Source: Anaerolineales bacterium
GTDB taxonomy: Bacteria > Chloroflexota > Anaerolineae > Anaerolineales > Villigracilaceae
Length of the DNA stretch: 5,476 bases
NCBI GenBank assembly: GCA_025056515.1
Contig: JANWWB010000196.1
Span: forward strand, 1-5,476
Reading direction: 5' to 3'
Shown: one piece after another, positions 1 to 5,476 of the stretch
Layout of the letters: each line of letters begins with the position of its first letter
Numbering within the stretch: position 1 is the first letter of the stretch
The notes under the pieces: generated by a model
What the model was told of the DNA's origin: nothing
The model's input: only the letters and a program-made list of their open reading frames with translations
The model's database searches: none
Program-made: the position numbers and the translations under genes

Positions 1-732
1 GATGCGAATGGTGTGACCAAGAAGTACATCTACCGCGCTTGCTTCATTGATCCGTTCCAGGGCTTTGTTGGTGCGAAGTTTGCCTATGAGAATCTCGGCG
101 CCCGCACCGCTTTCGTCATGCTTGACCAGGCGAACGATTACGTCAAGGGTCTGGCCGAAAACTTCATGACCTCCTTCACGCAGCTAGGTGGCAAGATTGT
201 GGGTCAGGCGTCCTACACGGCGAACGATACCGACTTCTCCGCGATCCTCGCCCAAATCAAGGAAGCCAATCCTGATGTTGTGTATCTGCCCGACTATTAC
301 AACATCGTCAATCTGGTCATGGCGCAGGCTCGCGATAAGGGCGTGAATGTCCCCTTCATCGGCGGCGATGGTTGGGACTCGGCAGACCTCAACCTGAAGG
401 TAGCGGCGGGTGGTTACTTCACCAACCACTACTCGCCCGACAGCAAGGCCCCGCTGGCTGTTGAGTTCCGCAAGGCCTTTGAAGCGAAATACAACAAGAC
501 CCCCGATGCTTTGGCGGCTCTTGCTTATGACGCTACCAATCTAATGTTGACCGCCATCCAGCAGGCCGGCGCAGCTGATCCCGACAAGGTTGTGGAAGCT
601 CTTAACAAGATTAAATTCGATGGCGTTTCGGGGAGCATCACCTTCGACGAACAGCACAACCCGGTTAAGTCTGCTGTCATCCTGAAGGTGACCGAAACGG
701 GTGTCGTTTACGAGGCGACTGTCAACCCATAA
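1..732 (+). CDS. livK: Branched-chain amino acid ABC transporter substrate-binding protein, 3' part (LivK/LivJ family)
   Basis: This is the C-terminal 243 residues of an extracytoplasmic binding protein that captures a ligand, probably a branched-chain or related amino acid, and hands it to LivH/LivM. The frame is open to base 1, so the signal peptide and first N-lobe segment are missing; the GTG at 13 is internal (V5), not a start. Family marks seen: YIYRACFIDPFQG (residues 9-21) at entry to the C-lobe, the strand TAFVMLDQAN, the GGKIV...SYTANDTDFSAIL segment, PDVVYLPDYY with the Tyr pair at 99-100 where LivJ has a ligand-contacting Tyr, GGDGW near 121-125, PDALAALAYDA, and a terminal GSITFDEQHNPVKSAVI. 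This matches Peripla_BP_6 proteins through to their natural C-terminus, so the 3' end is intact. Phe codons are mostly TTC (11 of 14, hand count), unlike the next gene, which fits high expression. Exact ligand specificity cannot be told. Confidence 0.93.
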   Translation, partial: DANGVTKKYIYRACFIDPFQGFVGAKFAYENLGARTAFVMLDQANDYVKGLAENFMTSFTQLGGKIVGQASYTANDTDFSAILAQIKEANPDVVYLPDYYNIVNLVMAQARDKGVNVPFIGGDGWDSADLNLKVAAGGYFTNHYSPDSKAPLAVEFRKAFEAKYNKTPDALAALAYDATNLMLTAIQQAGAADPDKVVEALNKIKFDGVSGSITFDEQHNPVKSAVILKVTETGVVYEATVNP

Positions 733-753
733 TTCGTCTCCTAGGTTATTCTG

Positions 754-783
754 GGGGCAGCCTGCAAGAGGCTGCCCCTCTTT
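754..783 (+). terminator. GC-rich hairpin between livK and livH, probable partial terminator or mRNA-stabilising stem
   Basis: A perfect 10-bp inverted repeat (GGGGCAGCCT at 754-763, AGGCTGCCCC at 769-778) with a 5-nt loop GCAAG is followed by TCTTT (779-783). A G-U pair (753/779) can extend the stem. The stem is strong but the U-tract is short and broken by C, so termination is likely incomplete. It lies 21 nt after the livK stop and ends before the livH ribosome site. In E. coli-type liv operons the binding protein is made in excess over the membrane proteins; a leaky terminator or 3'-protecting stem here would do that (inference). Confidence 0.75.
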
Positions 784-812
784 CAAATTCTGTTTGCGGG
801 AGGTTCTCGCTC

Positions 813-1937
813 ATGCAGTCCATCAGCCGGCCACAAAAAATGCCCGTGATTGTTAAACCGAATTCGTTTCTGGCCTGGATTGGGCGGGGAGGCCTAATTC
901 TTTTGGCGCTTCTCATTGCGTACATTCTTCTGCGCAACTTGATTGAAAAACCCTTATTCTTTGTCACCAATATCATCAATGGGCTTCAGCTAGGTTTTGT
1001 TTATGCTCTTATTGCCTTGGGCTATACAATGGTCTATGGCATCGTCAAGCTGATTAACTTTGCCCATGGTGATGTGTTTATGGTGGGGGCTTTTACCAGT
1101 TTCTTTGCCATTGACCGGTTTAAGCTTCACGAATGGCCTTTGAGAGCTTTTCCGACCATCAATCCGGTCCTAGGGATTGCTCTTGGGACGATCACCACCA
1201 TCTTGCTCTCAATGGTCGTGTGCGTTTTGCTTGCCGTAACCATTGAGCGGGTGGCTTATAAACCTCTGCGGGATGCTCCGCGTATTGCAGCTCTGATTAC
1301 AGCTATTGGTGTTTCGTTTTTCCTTGAGTATTTTGGTCTGTTGGACTTTGTTTTCTCAGCACGGTTTATCCCTTACCCGCGTCCTTTTGAAGTGACAACC
1401 TGGTATATTGCTGATGGCATTCACCTGACACAGCCAGGTGAGCCCATTCCCGAGAACGCAATTGTAATTTCGAACATCTTGATCATCATTGTCATCCTGA
1501 CTTTGGGCATTTTGCTCTTCTTGCAATACCTGGTACGTCGGACAAAGATCGGGATTGCGATGCGGGCGACTTCTTTTGATAAGCCCACGGCTCGTTTGAT
1601 GGGCATCAATGTAGATAGCGTGATTTCGTTCACCTTCGCCATCGGCGCGGCCTTCGCTGGTTTGGGCGGGGTGCTGTATGCGATTGCCTATCCTTCGATC
1701 AAGACGTTGATGGGCGTGTATCCCGGCCTAAAGGCATTTATTTCTGCAGTCTTGGGTGGGATTGGAAGCATCCCTGGCGCGTTTGTCGGCGCTCTGATTA
1801 TGGGACAGGCTGAAGCGCTTACGGCCAGCTATATCTCTACACCTATGCGAGATGCAGTCGCATTTACCATCTTGATTATCGTGCTTCTTGTTCGCCCGAC
1901 GGGCATCTTTGGCGAACCAGAAAAAGAGAAGGCGTGA
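813..1937 (+). CDS. livH: Branched-chain amino acid ABC transporter permease LivH
   Basis: This 374-residue inner-membrane permease is one half of the LivH-LivM translocation pore. The start at 813 is set by GGGAGG (798-803), 9 nt upstream. Family marks: GLQLGFVYALIALGYTMVYG (57-76), KLINFAHGD (79-87), IERVAYKPLRDAPRIAALITAIGVS (144-168), and the ATPase-coupling loop RRTKIGIAMRA...ARLMGIN (242-266). Further marks are the GAAFAGLGGVL helix (278-288), the AVLGGIGSIPGAFVGALIMG segment (312-331) and the terminal LLVRPTGIFG (358-367). By eye there are about nine hydrophobic segments. It is longer than E. coli LivH (about 308): there is an extra N-terminal segment of some 45 residues with its own hydrophobic stretch (27-44), plus a somewhat long polar loop (183-215) before the helix at 217-240. 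Its stop lies 7 nt before livM. Phe codons are mainly TTT (18 of 26, hand count), in contrast to livK. Family assignment is secure; substrate follows from the operon. Confidence 0.95.
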   Translation: MQSISRPQKMPVIVKPNSFLAWIGRGGLILLALLIAYILLRNLIEKPLFFVTNIINGLQLGFVYALIALGYTMVYGIVKLINFAHGDVFMVGAFTSFFAIDRFKLHEWPLRAFPTINPVLGIALGTITTILLSMVVCVLLAVTIERVAYKPLRDAPRIAALITAIGVSFFLEYFGLLDFVFSARFIPYPRPFEVTTWYIADGIHLTQPGEPIPENAIVISNILIIIVILTLGILLFLQYLVRRTKIGIAMRATSFDKPTARLMGINVDSVISFTFAIGAAFAGLGGVLYAIAYPSIKTLMGVYPGLKAFISAVLGGIGSIPGAFVGALIMGQAEALTASYISTPMRDAVAFTILIIVLLVRPTGIFGEPEKEKA

Positions 1938-1939
1938 GG
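1934..1939 (+). promoter_or_regulatory. Ribosome binding site deciding the livM start
   Basis: GTGAGG, with the GAGG core at 1936-1939 overlapping the livH stop codon, lies 5 nt before ATG 1945. It favours ATG 1945 over an upstream in-frame TTG at 1888, which would add 19 basic, non-LivM-like residues that are only the livH 3' end read in another frame. Confidence 0.6.
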
Positions 1940-1944
1940 CGACC

Positions 1945-3327
1945 ATGGACCTTTCTGTTCTGCTTTCCTTTGCGAAAATCATTGCAGTTATCGCCTACCT
2001 TTATGGCCTTTTCTGGATCATGGGTTTAAAAGTTCGTCCAGTGACTATTGCAGGAAAAACCCTAGATCTTAGCCTGGCTATTAATGTGGCCGGGGTTGTT
2101 GTTGCATTTGGGATCATCCAGTTAGCGCTGACCGATTTTGGTGGCTTTCGAATCCTGAATGAGTTTGATACCGGCTTGCTCTACCAAGCTTGCACCATGA
2201 CCATGGTGGCTTTGGGATTGAACCTCATCTATGGATTCAATGGGCAGTTTAGTCTAGGACAGTGGGGTTTCTATGGGATTGGCGCTTATGCCGCAGCCGA
2301 TGTGACCTATCGCTGGGTGAATGGCGACTCGAGCGGTTTGATTGTTTTGGGCGTTGGGACGATTCTAGCGGGAGTCATCATCCTACTTGTCGGTCGTTCG
2401 CTGTCCAATCTACGCCGAATGCCGGTGTTGTCCTCGTTTACGCTCTACTTGTTGGGCGCGCTTGTCTCTGGATATGTTGCGGTCCTGATTGGGCGCTGGG
2501 TATCGCCGTTACTCAATCCCCTGCTTGGTACCAACCTTGAGCCTGGTCCCTTGGCACAGGGTTTTTGGCTTCAGATCATCTATTTCCTAGCTGTTGTGTT
2601 TGCCGGTATCTTCGCCGCTGAAATTAGCTTCTTGTTTGGTTTGCCGGTCCTCTCCTTGGGTTCCGACTACTTTGGCATTGCTACGTTGGGCTTTACCATT
2701 GTCGTCTATACCCTGATGGTCAATAGTGACACTTTCTTGCCCTTCCCGGAGATGCGCGGCGGACGCGGCATGATTGGGATTCCAAAATTGACTACATGGT
2801 TTTGGGCTTTCTTGTTTATGATGGCCGTCATTGTCAGCATGCGCAACCTGATACGCTCTTCTTACGGTCGCGCGATGATCTCGGTGCGAGAAGATGAAGT
2901 GGCAGCGCGTGCCATGGGAATTGATGTGGCAGGTGGTAAACTCCTTGCTTTTGTTATTGGTTCGCTCTTTGCTGGTCTTGGGGGAGGAGTCTATGCGCAC
3001 TATATTGGCTTCCTCAGCCCGGGGACTTTTGACTTTCTTATCGGTTTCAACCCAATGATTATTGTCGTCTTCGGGGGGTTGGGAAGCATGACCGGCACAA
3101 TTACAGCCTCCTTCGGCTGGATTTTCTTCCTGGAAGGAATGCTGCGCGATGTCCTTGGCCGCATCAGCCCGCAGGCACCCTCCTGGCGGTACGTGCTCTA
3201 TCCACTCACTTTACTTCTCCTGATGCTCATTCGCCCTGAAGGTCTGATGGGCAAGATAGAATGGGGTTTCCTGAAGATTCCTGTCGTTCCCTTGCGCGAT
3301 ACAAAGCAAGAAGGAGAAGTCGCATGA
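1945..3327 (+). CDS. livM: Branched-chain amino acid ABC transporter permease LivM
   Basis: This 460-residue inner-membrane permease pairs with LivH. Marks: ALGLNLIYGFNGQFSLGQ (89-106) followed by GFYGIGAY (108-115), the LivM hallmark; FGLPVLSLGSDYFGIATLGF (231-250); MRGGRGMIGIP (270-280), equivalent to the usual TGG.GL.GIP; the coupling loop SSYGRAMISVREDEVAARAMGID (305-327); GSLFAGLGGGVYAHY (339-353); NPMIIVVFGGLGSMTG (369-384); and IRPEGLMG (429-436). Two hydrophobic segments (about 8-27 and 46-62) precede the core, as in the long E. coli LivM (about 425 aa). Odd: GIGAY and GLPVLSLGSDY are about 117 residues apart, roughly 70 more than I expect for the family, with an additional hydrophobic segment near 163-183. 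The stop overlaps the livG start (ATGA, 3324-3327), suggesting translational coupling. I start at ATG 1945, not upstream, because of its ribosome site and the fit to the family. Confidence 0.95.
   Translation: MDLSVLLSFAKIIAVIAYLYGLFWIMGLKVRPVTIAGKTLDLSLAINVAGVVVAFGIIQLALTDFGGFRILNEFDTGLLYQACTMTMVALGLNLIYGFNGQFSLGQWGFYGIGAYAAADVTYRWVNGDSSGLIVLGVGTILAGVIILLVGRSLSNLRRMPVLSSFTLYLLGALVSGYVAVLIGRWVSPLLNPLLGTNLEPGPLAQGFWLQIIYFLAVVFAGIFAAEISFLFGLPVLSLGSDYFGIATLGFTIVVYTLMVNSDTFLPFPEMRGGRGMIGIPKLTTWFWAFLFMMAVIVSMRNLIRSSYGRAMISVREDEVAARAMGIDVAGGKLLAFVIGSLFAGLGGGVYAHYIGFLSPGTFDFLIGFNPMIIVVFGGLGSMTGTITASFGWIFFLEGMLRDVLGRISPQAPSWRYVLYPLTLLLLMLIRPEGLMGKIEWGFLKIPVVPLRDTKQEGEVA
3311..3316 (+). promoter_or_regulatory. 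Ribosome binding site deciding the livG start
   Basis: AAGGAG lies 7 nt upstream of ATG 3324, inside the 3' end of livM. This is the strongest Shine-Dalgarno match in the window. It rules out an earlier in-frame start at 3261, which would lie well inside livM and add 21 unrelated residues. Confidence 0.8.
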
Positions 3328-4112
3328 ACACCACCGCCGAAACCAGACCTGTTGTTCTTCAAATTGAAGGGCTGACCAAATACTTTGGTGGTCTCCGTGC
3401 GGTCTATAACTTTGACCTCACCTTATATGATGGTGATTTGGTTGGCCTGATTGGCCCTAACGGGGCCGGAAAGACCACCATTTTCAATCAAATTACCGGC
3501 CTCTATTTGCCTACCAGCGGTTCTATCAAGTTCAACGGGATAGAATTGGTTGGTTTTGAACCGCATGAGATTACCCGGCTGGGGATTGCGCGCACATTCC
3601 AGAATATTCGCCTCTTTGGGAATTTGACCGTTCTGGATAATTTGCGCATAGCCTTGCACTCACAGGCCGGCTACAGTCTCTTTGACGGTATTCTGATGAC
3701 ACGCAAGTATCGTCAACGAGAAGCTGAAATTCTGGAGCGGGCCCAAGAATTACTTGAAATCATGGGTCTCACCAAAGTACAGAATGAACTTGCTCGCAAC
3801 CTGCCTTATGGCGAACAACGTCGCGTCGAAATTGCCCGCGCCTTGGCTTGTAGCCCTCGCCTGCTGCTCCTCGATGAACCGGCAGCCGGTATGAACCCGA
3901 AAGAAATTACGCAATTGATGGATTTGATTCACTTTATCCGCGATAAGTTCAAACTGACAGTCTTGCTGATCGAGCATCAGATGCGCCTAGTGATGGGCAT
4001 TTGTGAGCAGATTACCGTGATTGACTTCGGCGAAATTATTGCTCGCGGCACTCCCAAGGAAATTCAAAACAATCCGCGGGTCATTGAAGCCTATTTAGGG
4101 AAGGGAGCCTAA
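3324..4112 (+). CDS. livG: Branched-chain amino acid ABC transporter ATP-binding protein LivG
   Basis: This 262-residue cytoplasmic ATPase pairs with LivF to drive uptake through LivH/LivM. Motifs: Walker A GPNGAGKTT (44-52); Q-loop in RTFQNIRLF (Q93); signature LPYGEQRR (160-167); Walker B LLLLDEP (180-186) with catalytic E185; D-loop AAGMN (187-191); switch His in LIEHQM (H218). The long stretch between Q-loop and signature (residues 98-159) and the end NNPRVIEAYLG (249-259) are typical of LivG, which has the BCA_ABC_TP_C tail. The signature has Pro where canonical ABC proteins have Ser, a variant I associate with some LivG proteins, and EHQM replaces the commoner EHDM; neither should abolish activity. 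The start overlaps the livM stop by 4 nt, and livF begins 1 nt after the livG stop, so the ATPases should be made in step with LivM. Confidence 0.96.
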   Translation: MNTTAETRPVVLQIEGLTKYFGGLRAVYNFDLTLYDGDLVGLIGPNGAGKTTIFNQITGLYLPTSGSIKFNGIELVGFEPHEITRLGIARTFQNIRLFGNLTVLDNLRIALHSQAGYSLFDGILMTRKYRQREAEILERAQELLEIMGLTKVQNELARNLPYGEQRRVEIARALACSPRLLLLDEPAAGMNPKEITQLMDLIHFIRDKFKLTVLLIEHQMRLVMGICEQITVIDFGEIIARGTPKEIQNNPRVIEAYLGKGA

Positions 4113-4113
4113 C

Positions 4114-4821
4114 ATGTTACTCGAAGTCAAAGACCTACATGTTTACTACGGCGCCATCCATGCTTTACATGGCATCTCGTTCCATATCGCTGAGGGCGAG
4201 ATTGTGACTCTGATCGGCGCAAATGGGGCTGGCAAGTCTACAACCCTGCGCACGATTTCTGGCCTCATTCGCCCTCGCTCCGGTCATATCATTTATCGAG
4301 GACAGGATATCACCCTCACCCCTCCGGAGCAAATTGTGCGCATGGGGATTAGCCATGTTCCCGAAGGGCGCAAAATCTTTGCTCCGTTGACTGTGCGCGA
4401 AAATTTGGAAATGGGCGCGTATATCATTAAAGACAAAGCCGAAGTCAACCGCTTGATGGAGCGTGTTTTCAAATCCTTCCCGCGCCTCAAAGAACGCATT
4501 AACCAATTGGGCGGCACGCTCTCTGGAGGCGAGCAGCAAATGCTCGCTACTGGCCGCGGCTTGATGAGCAAGCCTTCGTTGCTCCTACTCGATGAACCCT
4601 CCATGGGTCTCAGTCCTATTTTGGTCCAAGAAATCTTTAACATCATTAAGGAAATCAATGCCCAGGGTACAAGTATTCTTCTGGTTGAGCAGAATGCACA
4701 AATGGCGCTTTCAATTGCGCATCGTGCTTACGTGCTCGAGACAGGGAATATCGTTCTCTCCGGTACGGCTAAGGAAATCGCCGAGAATCCGCGCGTCAAA
4801 GCCGCTTACCTGGGTGTCTGA
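4114..4821 (+). CDS. livF: Branched-chain amino acid ABC transporter ATP-binding protein LivF
   Basis: This 235-residue cytoplasmic ATPase is the partner of LivG. Motifs: Walker A GANGAGKST (35-43), SHVPEGRKIF (80-89) where Glu84 sits at the Q-loop position, signature LSGGEQQ (136-142), Walker B LLLLDEP (156-162) with E161, D-loop SMGLSP (163-168), and LLVEQNA (189-195) with Gln193 at the switch-His position. Glu for Gln and Gln for His are the usual LivF states, also present in E. coli LivF as I recall it, so the protein is normal for its family rather than damaged. The end NPRVKAAYLG (225-234) is the standard LivF tail and the length is typical. The start ATG 4114 follows GGGAG (4103-4107) by 6 nt and the livG stop by a single base. 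It is the last gene of the operon, with a strong terminator 34 nt after its stop. Confidence 0.96.
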   Translation: MLLEVKDLHVYYGAIHALHGISFHIAEGEIVTLIGANGAGKSTTLRTISGLIRPRSGHIIYRGQDITLTPPEQIVRMGISHVPEGRKIFAPLTVRENLEMGAYIIKDKAEVNRLMERVFKSFPRLKERINQLGGTLSGGEQQMLATGRGLMSKPSLLLLDEPSMGLSPILVQEIFNIIKEINAQGTSILLVEQNAQMALSIAHRAYVLETGNIVLSGTAKEIAENPRVKAAYLGV

Positions 4822-4854
4822 TCCTGTGCTTTTAGGCTGAGAGAAGCCATACCC

Positions 4855-4885
4855 AAGAGGGCGAGGAAGATGCTCGCCCTCTTTT
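4855..4885 (+). terminator. Intrinsic terminator of the liv operon
   Basis: An 11-bp perfect stem (AAGAGGGCGAG at 4855-4865, CTCGCCCTCTT at 4873-4883) with a 7-nt loop GAAGATG runs into TTTT (4882-4885). It sits shortly after the livF stop on the same strand and is the natural operon end. An ATG at 4870 lies inside the loop and is in frame with the following gene, but a start there would be buried in this stem. Confidence 0.88.
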
Positions 4886-4913
4886 GCTCAAGAACTTGCT
4901 TGTCATGTAAAAT
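4884..4913 (+). promoter_or_regulatory. Possible promoter for the lipoprotein gene, close to its start codon
   Basis: TAAAAT at 4908-4913 resembles a -10 box (5 of 6 to TATAAT). TTGCTC at 4884-4889 is a weak -35 match with an 18-nt spacer, and it overlaps the terminator's T-tract. The start codon at 4924 begins only 10 nt past the -10, so a transcript from here would have almost no leader. This is a consensus-by-eye call in an AT-rich gap; the preceding terminator makes some promoter here likely, but not necessarily this one. Confidence 0.28.
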
Positions 4914-4923
4914 TTTGATCTCG

Positions 4924-5454
4924 ATGAGACGTTTCTGGACTGTATCGTTTGTTTTGCCTCTTTTTCTTGGGGCTTGCCAGGTTGTTTCTCCTCCGTGCCT
5001 TGACCCCTGGGGTTGTCTGGAAATTCCGCCGGATGGGAAACTGCTGATTGGTCTTTTGCCCTCTCTCTATGGCCGCTTTTCTGCAACCGGATCGCAAATT
5101 CTACAGGCGGTCCTCAACGCGGTCTCTGAAGATGAGTTCATCTTGGGGCGAGATATCGAAGTCGATTGGATAGGAGTGGACTGTGATGATGGTAGCTTAG
5201 ATCTCGCTGCACAGCGCCTTGTCCTCATCCCGAACCTGCTGGCTGTCATCGGCCCTCCTTGCCCCGTCATTGACCGGTCGGTGAGCCTGCTTTTTGACCA
5301 GGCCGGCATTCCGCAGATTTCTCCTTTGCAGGGAGGAGAAGTCGCCTATCGACGTATTGTGGCCGCCTTACAGGCTGTAGCGATTTTGCGTTCGGATAAG
5401 ACCCTCGTTGTCCCTCGTTCTGCCTTCTGGCAGGCACTCCAAAGGCAACCATGA
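4924..5454 (+). CDS. Short lipoprotein resembling the N-terminal half of a LIV-type binding protein
   Basis: This 176-residue predicted lipoprotein has positive MRRFW, a hydrophobic core and the lipobox LGAC with Cys18 as the lipidation site, so it should be membrane-anchored outside the cytoplasm. Residues 39-138 follow the first lobe of Peripla_BP_6 proteins: KLLIGLLPSLYGRFSATGSQI (39-59, IGV..PLTG-like), IEVDWIGVDCDDGSLDLAAQRLV (78-100), LLAVIGPPCP (105-114) and AGIPQISPLQGG (127-138). Cys87 and Cys113 correspond to the Cys53-Cys78 disulfide of E. coli LivJ, supporting the homology. It ends soon after KTLVVPRSAFWQALQ (159-173), where a full protein (about 350 aa) would continue into the second lobe. 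Ligand positions differ: Pro follows Cys113 where LivJ has Ser79, and LQG replaces AAT. No Shine-Dalgarno is seen before ATG 4924; an earlier ATG at 4870 would lie in the terminator and spoil the signal peptide. It could be a true half-domain sensor or adaptor, or a binding protein broken by a frameshift or nonsense change near 5400-5454. Gene confidence is good; function is unknown. Confidence 0.78.
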   Translation: MRRFWTVSFVLPLFLGACQVVSPPCLDPWGCLEIPPDGKLLIGLLPSLYGRFSATGSQILQAVLNAVSEDEFILGRDIEVDWIGVDCDDGSLDLAAQRLVLIPNLLAVIGPPCPVIDRSVSLLFDQAGIPQISPLQGGEVAYRRIVAALQAVAILRSDKTLVVPRSAFWQALQRQP

Positions 5455-5476
5455 CAACAGCAGAGCTTATTGCGAT
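5451..5476 (+). CDS. Start of a further gene, cut by the window end
   Basis: ATG 5451 overlaps the lipoprotein stop as ATGA and is preceded by AAAGG (5441-5445) at 5 nt. The eight complete codons read MTTAELIA. Both signs suggest a translationally coupled second gene of the same unit, but eight residues identify nothing. The same frame is open back to 5400 (TAA at 5397-5399), so it could also be the continuation of the lipoprotein after a frameshift. Confidence 0.45.

Noticed and set aside
13..732. GTG at 13 as the start of a complete 239-residue protein
   Set aside because: The frame is open to base 1 and the sequence begins mid-domain, just before the C-lobe entry motif, without a signal peptide; it is the 3' part of a longer gene.
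733..812. Possible riboswitch or small RNA between livK and livH
   Set aside because: The gap is only 80 nt and is accounted for by one hairpin and the livH ribosome site; there is no room or sign of an aptamer.
2262..2540. 92-codon plus-strand frame inside livM, rich in Trp, Cys and Arg
   Set aside because: It is an out-of-frame reading of LivM, whose own frame is intact across the region; I considered whether the long LivM insertion might result from frameshifts, but the frame is continuous and hydrophobic throughout.
2587..3000. 137-codon open frame on the minus strand opposite livM
   Set aside because: It lies wholly within a well-conserved LivM coding region, has a polar, low-complexity His/Lys/Ser-rich translation and no visible ribosome site; it is a shadow frame.
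4165..4658. Two open frames of 121-124 codons on the minus strand opposite livF
   Set aside because: They are complements of the Walker A to Walker B region of LivF, with no family resemblance and no separate start signals.
4835..4848. Small hairpin GGCT-gagaga-AGCC after livF
   Set aside because: A 4-bp stem is expected by chance; the 11-bp stem just downstream explains termination.
4870..4923. Lipoprotein starting at ATG 4870
   Set aside because: This start lies in the loop of the liv terminator and would put 18 extra residues with two cysteines ahead of a textbook lipoprotein signal beginning at 4924.

Overview
The window is one strand-consistent (+) block holding most of a branched-chain amino acid (LIV/HAAT-type) ABC uptake operon. 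It is followed by a terminator, then a separate short lipoprotein gene and the first codons of a further gene. By eye the base composition is near half G+C. There is no mobile element, CRISPR array, rRNA or tRNA visible. Moderate G+C, a lipobox-bearing protein, GAGG/AAGGAG ribosome sites and the wording of the Liv proteins suggest a free-living bacterium. My guess is Chloroflexota (Anaerolineae-like), but this is low-confidence inference from sequence style, not a computed assignment.

Layout: 1-732 is the 3' two thirds of a periplasmic-binding-protein gene (LivK/LivJ type), whose start lies upstream of the window. A perfect 10-bp GC-rich hairpin (754-778) sits in the 80-nt gap before the first permease. 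Then come four tightly packed genes: livH permease (813-1937), livM permease (1945-3327), livG ATPase (3324-4112, ATGA overlap with livM) and livF ATPase (4114-4821). A strong intrinsic terminator (4855-4885) closes the operon. After it, with a possible promoter close to the start codon, lies a 176-residue lipoprotein (4924-5454). It resembles only the first half of a LIV-binding protein. Its stop overlaps, as ATGA, the putative start of another gene that runs off the window (5451-).

How they work together: the binding protein captures an amino acid (or a related small ligand; specificity cannot be read because its N-lobe is missing here). It delivers the ligand to the LivH-LivM membrane heterodimer, powered by the LivG-LivF ATPase heterodimer. 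The hairpin after livK, and the change from TTC-rich to TTT-rich Phe codon use from livK to livH, both fit the usual excess of binding protein over membrane components.

The operon itself is ordinary. The parts worth a second look are the half-length binding-protein-like lipoprotein with altered ligand-pocket positions, its possible leaderless expression, its overlap with an unknown downstream gene, and a large membrane insertion in LivM. I do not see convincing evidence of a wholly new system inside these 5.5 kb. The best candidate for novelty is the unit starting at 4924, most of which may lie beyond the right edge.
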